A stretch of DNA of 64,000 nucleotides from Lewinellaceae bacterium SD302 (GCA_002591745.1 PDLQ01000003.1:1-64000); one strand, 5' to 3'. Shown: positions 8,772 to 18,133, counted from the stretch's first letter. The notes: generated from the sequence alone by a model not told the origin. Numbers and translations are program-made.

Positions 8772-9530
8772 ATGTCAATTTCACCTTTCGTTCATCTTTT
8801 CTCAGTATTGATTTTTGGTTGGCTGTTGATCAGTTGCAAAGACGCTGATCGGCCGAAAGCAGGAGGCATCGAGTTATCAAGGGACACTGCTACTTTGAAG
8901 TCCCTCCCCATCGCTACCAGTGACCAGCCTGGTCTGCAAAGTCGACAAGACAGTATTCCGCCGCCGAGATCTTATGACTACGACACCAGCCAATGGACGG
9001 AGATCACGCTAGCCGAAACCGGTATCCGCCTGGACCTTCGCTACGCTACGGACAGTAATTTCATGGAGCAGAAAGTATATGATTGTGGCCGCTGTTTCTA
9101 CCGCAAGTCGGTAGCCGCCGCCCTGCTCAAAGTACAGGCCGAACTGGCCGACAAGGGGCTCGGACTGAAAATGTTCGACTGCTATCGCCCCGCCCCTTAC
9201 CAGCAACGGCTGTGGGACATCCTGCCCGACGCCCGCTACGTGGCCCGCCCCAGCAAAGGCAGCCTGCACAGCCGGGGAGCCGCCGCCGACCTGACCGTTG
9301 TGAACTTGCAGACCGGCGAAGAACTGGATATGGGTACCGGCTATGATTTTTTCGGTGAAGCTGCCTATACCACTACAACCGACCTTCCCCGGAAAGTACT
9401 GGACAACCGTGCCCTCTTTCAGGCCGCTATGCGCAAACACGGTTTCGGCACCATCCGGACGGAATGGTGGCACTTCAACTTTCTGGGGCCACGAATGGAA
9501 TTGGCCGATTGGGTCTGGCCTTGTGAATAA
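8772..9530 (+). CDS. D-alanyl-D-alanine dipeptidase-like lipoprotein (M15D, VanX/DdpX family)
   Basis: A 252-residue zinc peptidase. The signal peptide ends with the lipobox LLISC (Cys22). From residue 75 on it follows the VanX family: RLDLRYATDSNFM, the FDCYRPAPYQQ block with the catalytic Arg, the first zinc ligands in SLHSRGAAADL (SxHxxGxAxD) and the EWWHF motif with the catalytic Glu and third zinc ligand. It would cleave D-Ala-D-Ala or related dipeptides in the periplasm, most likely for peptidoglycan recycling; no van resistance genes are nearby, so resistance is not implied. Confidence 0.93.
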   Translation: MSISPFVHLFSVLIFGWLLISCKDADRPKAGGIELSRDTATLKSLPIATSDQPGLQSRQDSIPPPRSYDYDTSQWTEITLAETGIRLDLRYATDSNFMEQKVYDCGRCFYRKSVAAALLKVQAELADKGLGLKMFDCYRPAPYQQRLWDILPDARYVARPSKGSLHSRGAAADLTVVNLQTGEELDMGTGYDFFGEAAYTTTTDLPRKVLDNRALFQAAMRKHGFGTIRTEWWHFNFLGPRMELADWVWPCE

Positions 9531-9663
9531 CGATCGAATGAGATAATGACCTAATGACTGAATTACGATTGAATTAGAGAAATCGCCCCCTCCTTCATTA
9601 GATCATTGCTTAACGAACCTCCGTTAGCAACGCTCTGTTCCAGCCTTAGCATTCTGCCACTTC

Positions 9664-12600
9664 ATGGTGTACAAAGTTCTCCGCTGGTTGATCGGTCTTA
9701 CCGGACTGTTCCTACTGCTTCTCGTCATCGGGCTGACTGGACTGTACTTTTACGTAGACAAGCACCGTGACCGCGTCATTAAGGAGGCCGCCGCAGCTGC
9801 GGGAATGGAGGTACACTACCGTGCGCTGGACCTCTTTTGGTGGGAGGAATTTCCCCGCCTCACCTTCACCGTGGATAGCCTGATACTGCGAGACACAGCC
9901 GTACTCACCGACGCTCCGCCCTTACTAGCACTGGATTCTATTCGCCTGAATTTCTCCGTGGATGCCTTATTAAGCGACACACTCCGGCTACAAAAACTAA
10001 CGATCACCGGCGGGCGGCTACACTTGGAAAGAGATACGGCCGGCCGGCTGAACTTCGGCTCTCTGTTTACCATTAAAGACACTACTGAAAGCGGACAAAG
10101 CTATGCCCCTGAACTGGATTGGGCGGGAGTGGAGTTGAACGTCCGTGACCTCGAGGTGCTGCACCGCGATCCTTTAAAGAACAAACTCTTCGATTTTCGA
10201 TTAGACTCCCTGAAAGTCGTCGGCAATTCCGCCCCTGATGGCGACTTACTGCTAGAGTCTACGCTGGCAGCCTATTCTGCCGGCATCGCCATGAATACTG
10301 AGAAAGGCACCTACCTGAGCGACAGCCCCCTGAACGGGAAATTAAGCGCGCGGGTAGGCAAAGACTCTATTTTCCTATATCCAACCACCCTGACTGTTAG
10401 CGACCAAGCCTTTGATTTTGCCGCTACTATCGACCGAAATACGGGAACCACCCATTTGACCATCGCCAACGATAGCGTCTACTACGAGCAAACGCGTCCG
10501 CTACTTCACGACCAACTACGCGCCAAATTGGCGAATTATCACGTGGATGGGCCCTTTCCCGTTTCCGCCGAACTCACTTTTCTGTCCGAAGAGCCGCGCA
10601 ATCCAGAGATCCGGATCAATTTTGAGATCGTAGACCGTGGAGTAAAAATTCTGCAGTATCCCTTTACCAGGGTTTTCACCAGTGGACAGATGATCAATCG
10701 CCTCTCCGGGCCCGAAGGAGGTACGGCCGGCGGGAAAAAGGATTTGAGGATTCAGCTGGACAGCACGCGTGGTTTTCTGGATGGCCGGATTCTGGTAACT
10801 ACCCCCAAGGCCGTACTGGCTTCCCGGCCGGGTAAGACCAATCTGGAATCCTCAATCCAGCTGAGTGGGCCGGCTACCGAGTTGGGCCGCCAATTAAAAA
10901 ACCGGGATTTCCTGTTCAAGCGCGGTCGCTTTGACCTCGACATTAACGTAAACGCTTCACTGGACCATCCTGATGAACTCGTGGCCGAAACAGACGGCCG
11001 GCTACAGCTATACGATGTAGGCGTTTTCTACCGGCCGGCCGGCGCTACCCTGCCCTTCCTGCTGATTGACCTGAACAAGCGTGGACAGGACGTCAACTTT
11101 CATATTGACAGCAAGCCACTGCCTACTGGATTCGCCTTTAAACTCAAAGGCAGGCTGGATAACCTTACCCCGTTGATCATCGACCAGCCGGGGGAAGCGC
11201 TGACCACCGAGGTTTCTCTGACCTCGACCCGTATCGACTGGACGGACTACCTGGCCTTCTTTGGCGACGGCGGCTATTTTGAGGCGGAAGAAGTCGACAC
11301 CACACTCATCACACCAGCTCAGACCTCAATGCGTAAAACCTTACTGGGTCTCAGAAAAACCTTCCGGCCGAAGATCGATGCCCGCTTCGATACCGTGGCT
11401 TACTTCGACGTCTTCACCCTCACCGACTTCAGTACCGGCCTGCATTTTAGTAAGGATACTTTAATCTTGAAGCATACCACTTTCGACTGGGCCGGCAGCG
11501 AACTTCGCTTTGGAGCCAAACTCGATCTGGGGCAAGAGCGCTATACTCACTTCAGGCTCAATGCTCACGCCGATCACCTCGACCTCAATGCCCTGAAACC
11601 TTCACTGGATTACTTCGGTTTGCGGATGCCGGCAGAACTAGCCGAACTGCCCAATGACCTGACGATTCAGTTCTCTCACCAGGGTCGGCTGGATGATACG
11701 GCGGGCATTGTGCCGGGTTACAATGCCGGTCAGCTGGTTTTCGATGATGGCCGCGACCGCCTCTTCTCCGGCAATATGACCTACGCTCCCGTAGCGAATA
11801 GCCTGCATACCGATCTGCAGCTACGGGGGGACCCTCGGATCGTCAACTTTCTCTTTGGCTCTGAGGATTTCTTCTTCGGCAGCGGCCATTTTGAACTGAC
11901 GGCAAGTTTAGAAAATTTACCGGCGAATCTGGCCGAGCTGGTGGCCGAGCTGGACCTCCAACTACAAATCGACAGCAGCAGATTGGAGTATCGACCGGGA
12001 GGCATTTATTTGCCAATCCGCTCTTTTGCCGTAGACGTCAGGGACAAGCAAACAGATTTCGATCTTCGCTTTCTGACCGATAGTACCCGCCACGAGGTCA
12101 GGCTAAACGGTTCTCTGGACGATCTTTCCGCTTTCCTCTTACCGGCGGAGGATCAGGTCTTCAAAGTAGCAGCGCAATTGAAAGCCCCGTTGCTGCAATT
12201 CTCCGATTTTACCGACTTGATATCCTTCGATCCCAAAGCTACTCCTGCTAACGGGTCAGAGGATAATACTTCATTACTATCCTCGGCTACGGCAGGTGCT
12301 TTCCAAAGTTTTCGCCCCGATCTACTCGTGGAGATCGATACCTTCCTGGTAGGCGAACGTAGAGCCATGACCGATATTTTCGCTCACTTGCATTTACACG
12401 ATTCACTTGGGCTCGTCCTGGAAGACGCCGGGTTTTCACTTGGTGAAGGGCGGGTAAATTTGAACGCTCACTACGGTATTGACGCGCAAGAGAATGTCCC
12501 TTTCGCCCTCGACTGGAAGTTAGAGAAAATCGACTTCCGCCGGGTGATGGAAGAGTTAAACGCCATGAAGATCATTCTGCCCGCAGATTTAGCCGAGCTG

Positions 12601-13161
12601 GGCGGGCAACTCAACAGCAGCGGTTCGCTGCGTGGCCGGATTAATCCGGAAGATCAAGGCTTGCTCCCCTCCAATACTCAGGGTCAGATCAGCTTCCAAC
12701 TAGACGGAGTGGAACTTTCCGACTCTCCCTTCCTGGCAGCCATCGGTAAAAAAGCCAAGATGAAAAAACGCTTCCAGCACCTTCGCTTCTCACCTTTGGC
12801 GGGTGATTTACAGCTGGATAGTGGCCGGGTTTATATTCCCCGTCTTGAAATCCAAAATACTGGTGTACAATTATTCGTGGAGGGCTACTACGATTTAGTG
12901 TCCGGCCCCGATTTACTTATATCCCTTCCTCTCCGCAACATTGGCCGGGGTGTATTGAGTGATCCACCGTTGCCAACCGGCTATGCCCATTCCGGCTGGA
13001 AGGTCTACCTCGTCAACGAAGCTGGAAAAGACGGCAAGCCTAAGACTAAATTCAGGTTGGGTCGTCGCCGATTTTACAAACAACGGGGCCGACTGGAAGA
13101 GTTTAGATTAGAAAAGCGCCAGCTACGGGAAGAAAGGAGAGAGAAGCGGAACAACAACTAG
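9664..13161 (+). CDS. AsmA family protein
   Basis: A 1165-residue protein with one N-terminal transmembrane helix (residues about 10-31), then a long beta-rich periplasmic region typical of AsmA/TamB-like bridge proteins. The N-terminus shows the AsmA pattern: helix, then KHRDRVIKEAAAAAGMEV, a PRLTFTVDSLIL strand and LALDSIRLNFSVDALLS. The C-terminal part (from about residue 960) resembles the AsmA-like C-terminal domain, with LNSSGSLRG and LRFSPLAGDLQLDSGRVYIP. The tail is strongly basic (KRQLREERREKRNNN). Such proteins span the envelope and are linked to lipid transport and outer-membrane assembly. It is a single-gene unit. Confidence 0.88.
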   Translation: MVYKVLRWLIGLTGLFLLLLVIGLTGLYFYVDKHRDRVIKEAAAAAGMEVHYRALDLFWWEEFPRLTFTVDSLILRDTAVLTDAPPLLALDSIRLNFSVDALLSDTLRLQKLTITGGRLHLERDTAGRLNFGSLFTIKDTTESGQSYAPELDWAGVELNVRDLEVLHRDPLKNKLFDFRLDSLKVVGNSAPDGDLLLESTLAAYSAGIAMNTEKGTYLSDSPLNGKLSARVGKDSIFLYPTTLTVSDQAFDFAATIDRNTGTTHLTIANDSVYYEQTRPLLHDQLRAKLANYHVDGPFPVSAELTFLSEEPRNPEIRINFEIVDRGVKILQYPFTRVFTSGQMINRLSGPEGGTAGGKKDLRIQLDSTRGFLDGRILVTTPKAVLASRPGKTNLESSIQLSGPATELGRQLKNRDFLFKRGRFDLDINVNASLDHPDELVAETDGRLQLYDVGVFYRPAGATLPFLLIDLNKRGQDVNFHIDSKPLPTGFAFKLKGRLDNLTPLIIDQPGEALTTEVSLTSTRIDWTDYLAFFGDGGYFEAEEVDTTLITPAQTSMRKTLLGLRKTFRPKIDARFDTVAYFDVFTLTDFSTGLHFSKDTLILKHTTFDWAGSELRFGAKLDLGQERYTHFRLNAHADHLDLNALKPSLDYFGLRMPAELAELPNDLTIQFSHQGRLDDTAGIVPGYNAGQLVFDDGRDRLFSGNMTYAPVANSLHTDLQLRGDPRIVNFLFGSEDFFFGSGHFELTASLENLPANLAELVAELDLQLQIDSSRLEYRPGGIYLPIRSFAVDVRDKQTDFDLRFLTDSTRHEVRLNGSLDDLSAFLLPAEDQVFKVAAQLKAPLLQFSDFTDLISFDPKATPANGSEDNTSLLSSATAGAFQSFRPDLLVEIDTFLVGERRAMTDIFAHLHLHDSLGLVLEDAGFSLGEGRVNLNAHYGIDAQENVPFALDWKLEKIDFRRVMEELNAMKIILPADLAELGGQLNSSGSLRGRINPEDQGLLPSNTQGQISFQLDGVELSDSPFLAAIGKKAKMKKRFQHLRFSPLAGDLQLDSGRVYIPRLEIQNTGVQLFVEGYYDLVSGPDLLISLPLRNIGRGVLSDPPLPTGYAHSGWKVYLVNEAGKDGKPKTKFRLGRRRFYKQRGRLEEFRLEKRQLREERREKRNNN

Positions 13162-13352
13162 TAGTTTGATCACGCTTTTTTATTGTTCGTGTCAGGTAAT
13201 AGATCTCTGTACAATAACAACAAGGTTAAAGAAACCACTGACTTTGCTACTTTGTTAGCCATCCTGATAAATCAGCGTAGCAATTATTCTGACTTCAACT
13301 CCGATGATCTTGCGACAAACGTTGTTACTCTCTTCGTTAAACTCATTTGCAC

Positions 13353-13949
13353 ATGGTCTATTCATTTAAAGGATTTATCCCCGTCGTACACGAAAGTAGC
13401 TTTATTCATCCGCTGGCCTCCGTTACGGGTAACGTGATTATTGGTCAGAATTGTTACGTGGGGCCGGGAGCTGCCATTCGCGGAGATTGGGGGCAAATCG
13501 TGTTAAAGGATGGCGTGAATGTGCAAGAGAATTGTACCGTCCACATGTTCCCAGGCAAATCGATCGTGCTAAGCGAGGGAGCCCACGTCGGTCACGGTGC
13601 CGTGATTCACGGAGCCAACCTCGGCCGCAACTGCCTGATCGGCATGAACACTGTGATCATGGATGATGCCGAGATCGGAGAAGAATGCATCATCGGAGCG
13701 ATGAGTTTCGTAAAGGCGAACACCATGATTCCGGCTCGCAGCCTGGTTGTAGGTAATCCGGCCAGAATCATCAAGCAGGTCAGCGACGAGATGATCGCCT
13801 GGAAAACCAAGGGAACTGAGCTGTATCAGCAGCTACCGGCCGAGTGCCACGCCAGTTTGCGGGAAGTGGAGCCACTACGGGAGGTACCGGAGGATTTGCC
13901 GGAACAGGAAGCTTTTTATGATACGTTGAATGATTTTTTGAAAGCTTGA
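13353..13949 (+). CDS. paaY: PaaY-like hexapeptide-repeat thioesterase (gamma-carbonic anhydrase family)
   Basis: A left-handed beta-helix protein of 198 residues. Hexapeptide repeats run from NVIIGQNCYVGPGAAIRGDW to GNPARIIKQV, and three His residues positioned as in gamma-carbonic anhydrases (VHMF, HVGHGAVIHG) would bind a metal between subunits. PaaY in phenylacetate pathways is a thioesterase that clears inhibitory CoA esters formed when the ring-opening step stalls; its nearness to paaK and the paa cluster supports that role over a general carbonic anhydrase. The frame is open from a TTG two codons earlier; the ATG at 13353 gives the family's usual MVYSF-like start. A TTGCTACTTTGTTAGCC repeat lies about 100 bp upstream. 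Confidence 0.88.
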   Translation: MVYSFKGFIPVVHESSFIHPLASVTGNVIIGQNCYVGPGAAIRGDWGQIVLKDGVNVQENCTVHMFPGKSIVLSEGAHVGHGAVIHGANLGRNCLIGMNTVIMDDAEIGEECIIGAMSFVKANTMIPARSLVVGNPARIIKQVSDEMIAWKTKGTELYQQLPAECHASLREVEPLREVPEDLPEQEAFYDTLNDFLKA

Positions 13950-14191
13950 CGCTGCACTTGGGTGCGCCGTTCCGGCCTGCCTTCGTTTCTTGATTTGCAG
14001 GTGGCCCAGTAACGCTTCGCTCACATGCGCCTGCAGCGTGCCTCCGGCGGCTTCATTTTTTGCTGCGCTGATCGTCCCTTCGGTCCTCGGAGTTCCATTG
14101 AAGAAAAAAGTAGAGTCAAAGCGGCACGCCAAAGCAGCTACCGCCTTGAGCAGCTCTTAAGCAGTAGATAGGCCCGCCGGAGGCACACCCC
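13950..14191. repeat. Intergenic dispersed repeat, copy 1
   Basis: This gap carries GC-rich palindromic pieces (GCCTCCGGCGGCTTCATTTTTT at 14040-14061, and GCCCGCCGGAGGCAC near 14172) and a partial copy of the long form of the TACTTTG repeat (GATCGTCCCTTCGGTCC, 14070-14086). The same parts, in similar order, occur at 17887-18094 after paaK. No gene was recognised here. It separates convergent paaY and the E1 fusion. Confidence 0.55.
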
Positions 14192-16264
14192 CTAATACGC
14201 CAGTAACTCCTCCACCTTCACCCGCACTTTTTCCGCCGAAGGGATCATACTTTGTTCCAGCACACTATTCAGCGGGATGGCCGGCATATTTACCGAACCC
14301 AAAGTCATCACCGGTGCATCGAGATCGCGGAAACACTTTTCCTGAATGAGTCCGCTGAGGCTGCGGGCAAAGGAGTTGCCAACCGGCTCCTCCGTGATAA
14401 CCAGGCACTTTTTCGTTTTACGGACGGACTCGAAAACGGCTTCCTCATCTAGGGGGTAGAGGGTACGGAGATCGATAATCTCAACTTGTTCCTCCAGGCC
14501 TTTGGTCGCGTTCAAGGCCCAGTGCACGCCCATCCCGTAGCAGATGATGCTTAGCGTTTCCCGCTCATCGTTACGGGTAATTTCTCGCACAACTCCCGCC
14601 TGCCCGAAGGGTAATACGTAGTCGTCCGCCGGCTCAACACTGCGGGCCTTTTCAGTTCCTTTTACTTTGGACCAGTACAGGCCTTTGTGTTCGAAGATAA
14701 CGACCGGGTTGGGGTCCAGATAGGCCGCTTTCATCAGTCCCTTTAGGTCGGCACCGTTGCTGGGATAGGCGATTTTCACCCCCCGAATGTTGGTAACTAC
14801 GGATTCAACGGAAGAAGAGTGGTAGGGACCACCACTGCCGTAAGCACCGATCGGGACCCGTAGGATCATCGACACCGGCCACTTACCGTTGGACAGATAG
14901 CAAGAGCGACTCACTTCGGAGAAAAGTTGATTAAGGCCCGGCCAGATATAGTCGGCGAACTGTACTTCCACAATGGGTTTGAGTCCAACGGCGCTCATAC
15001 CGGCCGTGGAGCCGATGATGAAGGCTTCCTGGATTGGTGTATTGAACACCCGTTCGTTGCCAAATTTCTGGGCAAGGGTAGCCGCTTCCCGGAATACACC
15101 GCCGAGACGATGGCCGACGTCCTGACCATAAAGCAGACATTCGGGGTGCTCACGCATTAATTCCTCCACGGCGTGGAGAGCGCAGTCGACCATAACAACT
15201 TCCTGGCCACCCGTCGGCGAGCGGTCGCCCGATTCTTCGGCAACGGGGGAAGGGGCGAAATCGTGGGTCAGTAAATCTTCCGGGCGCGGGTCTTCGGCTT
15301 GTTGGGCACGGTCAAAATCAGCTTGTACCTTTAATTTGGCATCCTGCTCAATGGTATCGATCTCGTCTTGTTCGATTCCCTGACCCAGCAGCTCCTGCAC
15401 GAAAACGGGGTAAGGATCACGGCTACGGGCCTCTTCCAGATCGTCTCGGTACCATTCCATCCGGACACCGGAGGTGTGGTGATTGAGCAGCGGCACCTTG
15501 GCGTGTATGAGAACAGGGCGGCGTTCTTCCCGAATAATTTGCAGGGCTTTGGCGACCGTGGCGTAACAAGTTTCAAAACTCGATCCGTCGATGGTAAAGG
15601 CCTCGATGCCTTTAAAGCCCTGGATGTATTCGTAAGCATCCTGGGCGCGGACTTCATCGGCGCTGGCGGAAATATCCCACTCATTGTCCTGCACCAGATA
15701 AAGAATGGGAAGCTGCCGTAACGCAGCCATCTGGAAAGCCTCCGCAACTTCACCCTCGGTGATGGCGGCATCGCCGATGGAGCAGACGACTACGGCATCA
15801 TCCGTTGCGTTGATATTTAATTGCTCCCGGTATTGAAAGCCAAGGGCTGCGCCGGTAGCGGGAATGGCCTGCATCCCGGTCGCCGAAGACTGATGAGGTA
15901 TTTTGGGCTTATCGTCGTCGCGCAGACTGGGGTGACTATAGTAAGTTCTCCCCCCAGAGAAGGGGTCATCGCGCTTGGCCAGCAATTGAAGCATCAGATC
16001 GTAAGGCTGCATCCCCACCCCCAGCAACAGAGCGTCGTCGCGGTAATAAGGGTAAACGTAGTCGTCGGAGGAAAGCTGGATACCCGTCGCGATCTGAATG
16101 GCCTCGTGCCCCTTTGAAGTCGCATGGACGTACTTGGAAACCAATTTGAAATTGTCTTCGTAGAGCGAACTCATGGCGCGGGCTTCGGCAAATAAGCGGA
16201 AGGCCGTTAGTAAAGTTTCTCGTTTTTGGAGGTCGACTACTAGTTTATTCATTGGGGCATGCAA
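14192..16264 (-). CDS. 2-oxoacid dehydrogenase E1 component, alpha-beta fusion
   Basis: A 690-residue thiamine-diphosphate enzyme. Residues 1-340 form the E1 alpha half, with the ThDP/Mg motif from GDAAITEGEV (164-173) to N194 (LVQDNEWDIS). From about residue 355 the E1 beta half follows, with LYGQDVGHRLGGVF, the NTPIQEAFIIG block and the transketolase C-terminal domain (YPLDEEAVFESVRKTKKCLVI). Fusions of this type in Bacteroidota are named branched-chain 2-oxoacid or pyruvate dehydrogenase E1. Lying divergent from paaK, it may feed acyl-CoA, possibly phenylacetyl-CoA from phenylpyruvate, but that is inference. No E2 or E3 gene is present in the window. A 22-bp palindrome sits 36 bp upstream of its start. 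Confidence 0.9.
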   Translation of the reverse strand: MHAPMNKLVVDLQKRETLLTAFRLFAEARAMSSLYEDNFKLVSKYVHATSKGHEAIQIATGIQLSSDDYVYPYYRDDALLLGVGMQPYDLMLQLLAKRDDPFSGGRTYYSHPSLRDDDKPKIPHQSSATGMQAIPATGAALGFQYREQLNINATDDAVVVCSIGDAAITEGEVAEAFQMAALRQLPILYLVQDNEWDISASADEVRAQDAYEYIQGFKGIEAFTIDGSSFETCYATVAKALQIIREERRPVLIHAKVPLLNHHTSGVRMEWYRDDLEEARSRDPYPVFVQELLGQGIEQDEIDTIEQDAKLKVQADFDRAQQAEDPRPEDLLTHDFAPSPVAEESGDRSPTGGQEVVMVDCALHAVEELMREHPECLLYGQDVGHRLGGVFREAATLAQKFGNERVFNTPIQEAFIIGSTAGMSAVGLKPIVEVQFADYIWPGLNQLFSEVSRSCYLSNGKWPVSMILRVPIGAYGSGGPYHSSSVESVVTNIRGVKIAYPSNGADLKGLMKAAYLDPNPVVIFEHKGLYWSKVKGTEKARSVEPADDYVLPFGQAGVVREITRNDERETLSIICYGMGVHWALNATKGLEEQVEIIDLRTLYPLDEEAVFESVRKTKKCLVITEEPVGNSFARSLSGLIQEKCFRDLDAPVMTLGSVNMPAIPLNSVLEQSMIPSAEKVRVKVEELLAY

Positions 16265-16602
16265 CTAAAAGCGGTTGAGGAAGACAAAATATACGCACGA
16301 ATAGTTGCCTAGGCAACTATTGTTGCAAAGTAAATGGAGTTTCTGCAGATTAGGTTGTGCTCAATGGCGATTTTTGGGCGTCAGGCTGAATCTTGATCCT
16401 TTCATTGCTACTTTGAAGTCAAAAATGGCACCAGATGAAAGATACTAGGCGCTAGTTCTGTCGTGACGCGCTAAAGTAGCAGTCTAACAGCGAAGCGATC
16501 TAGTGTCTAATTTCTAACAGCGAAGCGGTCTTTTCTGACTATCAAAGTAGCAATGATTATGAAAGTCAGCTATGCTGTGTTTACGGTCCTTACCTTTAAG
16601 TC
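16265..16602. other. 338-bp intergenic region between divergent E1 fusion and paaK
   Basis: Besides the palindrome at 16300-16321, this gap holds a short TTGCTACTTTGAAGTC repeat (16395-16410, plus), an inverted copy (16541-16555) and a shortened one (16472-16481), and a 19-base direct repeat TCTAACAGCGAAGCGrTCT at 16483-16501 and 16513-16531. A clear paaK promoter is not visible; the short repeats carry TACTTTG, close to a -7 box. Confidence 0.5.
16300..16321. promoter_or_regulatory. 22-bp perfect palindrome, candidate operator of the E1 fusion gene
   Basis: AATAGTTGCC/TAGGCAACTATT reads the same on both strands over 22 bases. It lies 36-57 bp upstream of the minus-strand start at 16264 and just upstream of a -7-like TATATTTTG (minus strand, about 16285-16293), so a bound repressor would cover the -33 area. 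The TTGCCTAGGCAA core with dyad symmetry resembles MarR-type operators. No MarR gene is in the window. Confidence 0.65.
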
Positions 16603-17886
16603 ATGTACAATCCCTCCATTGAAAACTTGCCACTGGACCAATTAAGGGCCTTGCAAAACAAGCGATTGGTTACTTTGGTAAATCGCGTCTATAAGAATGT
16701 ACCTTTTTACCAAAATCAATTCGACAACATTGGTTTGCACCCCTCTGATATTCAGTCGGTAGACGATCTGCATAAAATCCCGTTTACCCAAAAGTCAGAT
16801 TTACGCGACCATTATCCATACGGTCTTTTTGCGAAGCCTATGGATAAGATATTGCGTATTCATGCCTCCAGTGGAACGACGGGAAAACCCACCGTGGTAG
16901 GCTATACGAAAAATGATCTGGACGTGTTTGACGAGGTGGTGGCCCGCTCGCTATACTGTGCTGGTGCCCGGCCGGGAATGAAACTTCACAATGCGTACGG
17001 TTATGGGCTCTTTACCGGCGGGTTGGGCATGCACGGAGGTGCCACGAAACTGGGTATGGCCGTCATTCCCGTATCTGGCGGCATGACCGAACGCCAATTG
17101 ACGATTTTGCAAGATTTCAGGCCCGAAGTTATTTGCTGTACGCCTTCCTACGCCCAGACCCTGGCTCAGGCCTTTGCCGCCAAAGGAATCGACACGGCAG
17201 ATCTGTCAGCCCGATACGCGATTCTCGGAGCGGAGCCCTGGACCGAGGCCATTCGAAAAGAAGTAGAAACGGGTTTACGGGTCAAAGCGACCAATATTTA
17301 CGGTTTATCCGAAATCATTGGACCGGGCGTATCTCAGGAAGACGTTGATGAGCGCGGCAGTGGCAGCTACATTTGGGAAGACCACTTTTACCCCGAAGTA
17401 GTGGACAAGGACAGCGGGAAAGTATTGCCCTACGGGGAAGAAGGCGTACTCGTGTTTACCACCTTAACTAAAGAAGCCCTTCCGATCCTGCGGTACCGGA
17501 CCAACGATATTTGCTCCATTAATTACGATGCAAACGCCAGGCGGACCCACATCAAGATGTCTTCGATCAAAGGGCGGTCCGACGATATGCTGATTATTCG
17601 GGGCGTCAACCTTTTCTACACACAGGTGGAAGAGGTGATCAATGACCTTGCTTCCCTAAGCGCCAACTACCGGCTGATCGTCGATAAAAAGAGAAGTATG
17701 GATAGCGTTACGGTGGAAGTTGAACTCGTGCCGGGTGCTTCCGTAGACCATTCAGCGATAGCAGCCGAACTGAAGCACAAAATCAAAAACTCCATTGGTA
17801 TTTCGATGGATATTGAGCTGAAAGAACCCATGACTATTCCGCGGAGTCAGGGAGGGAAGTTGAGCCGGATCGTTGATTTGAGGTAA
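16603..17886 (+). CDS. paaK: Phenylacetate-CoA ligase
   Basis: A 427-residue AMP-forming enzyme that activates phenylacetate to phenylacetyl-CoA, the first step of the pathway. The adenylate P-loop SSGTTGKP is at 89-96, followed by YGYGLFTGGLGMHGG, the YGLSEIIGPG substrate/A5 region, the LRYRTND A8-like block, and the C-terminal swivel domain (GRSDDMLIIRGVNLF, residues about 325-340) typical of PaaK. Length is normal for the family (about 430). It precedes the TetR gene by 247 bp containing a dispersed repeat, so it may be its own unit. Confidence 0.97.
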   Translation: MYNPSIENLPLDQLRALQNKRLVTLVNRVYKNVPFYQNQFDNIGLHPSDIQSVDDLHKIPFTQKSDLRDHYPYGLFAKPMDKILRIHASSGTTGKPTVVGYTKNDLDVFDEVVARSLYCAGARPGMKLHNAYGYGLFTGGLGMHGGATKLGMAVIPVSGGMTERQLTILQDFRPEVICCTPSYAQTLAQAFAAKGIDTADLSARYAILGAEPWTEAIRKEVETGLRVKATNIYGLSEIIGPGVSQEDVDERGSGSYIWEDHFYPEVVDKDSGKVLPYGEEGVLVFTTLTKEALPILRYRTNDICSINYDANARRTHIKMSSIKGRSDDMLIIRGVNLFYTQVEEVINDLASLSANYRLIVDKKRSMDSVTVEVELVPGASVDHSAIAAELKHKIKNSIGISMDIELKEPMTIPRSQGGKLSRIVDLR

Positions 17887-18094
17887 GGGCGGGCGCTGCG
17901 CTTGCGTGCGCCTACGGCGTGCCTTCGGCGACTTCATTTTTTGGCATCGCCCCAAAAAACGAAGCAAAAAAAATCTAGGACTTACGCGCTGGCTTAACGT
18001 AAAAAAGAAGCCGCCGGAGGCATGTAAAAACGGCAAACCGTAGACCTTGCTACTTTACCTTCGGTGATCGTCCTTCGTCCTCAGAGTTGAAGTC
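17887..18094. repeat. Intergenic dispersed repeat, copy 2, with long-form TACTTTG repeat
   Basis: After paaK comes a GC-rich segment with an inverted repeat CTTC-TTTTTTGG / CCAAAAAA-GAAG (about 17930-17965) and a CCGCCGGAGGCA piece, as in 13950-14191. It ends with a 50-bp long-form copy of the TACTTTG repeat (18045-18094): TTGCTACTTT, about 30 bases of insert, then TTGAAGTC. The same 50 bases occur in reverse at 24778-24827 before paaI. Confidence 0.65.
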
Positions 18095-18133
18095 CAAAAC
18101 ATTAATCCAACCCTCCCTCCTTACCTTCGTAAC

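Noticed and set aside
8772-9530. Vancomycin resistance locus
   Set aside because: Only a VanX-like dipeptidase is present; no vanH, vanA-type ligase or two-component genes are nearby, and the lipoprotein signal points to periplasmic peptidoglycan turnover.
16541-16602. Short repeat near 16541 as the paaK promoter
   Set aside because: The copy is in reverse orientation to paaK, so its TACTTTG would direct transcription away from the gene.
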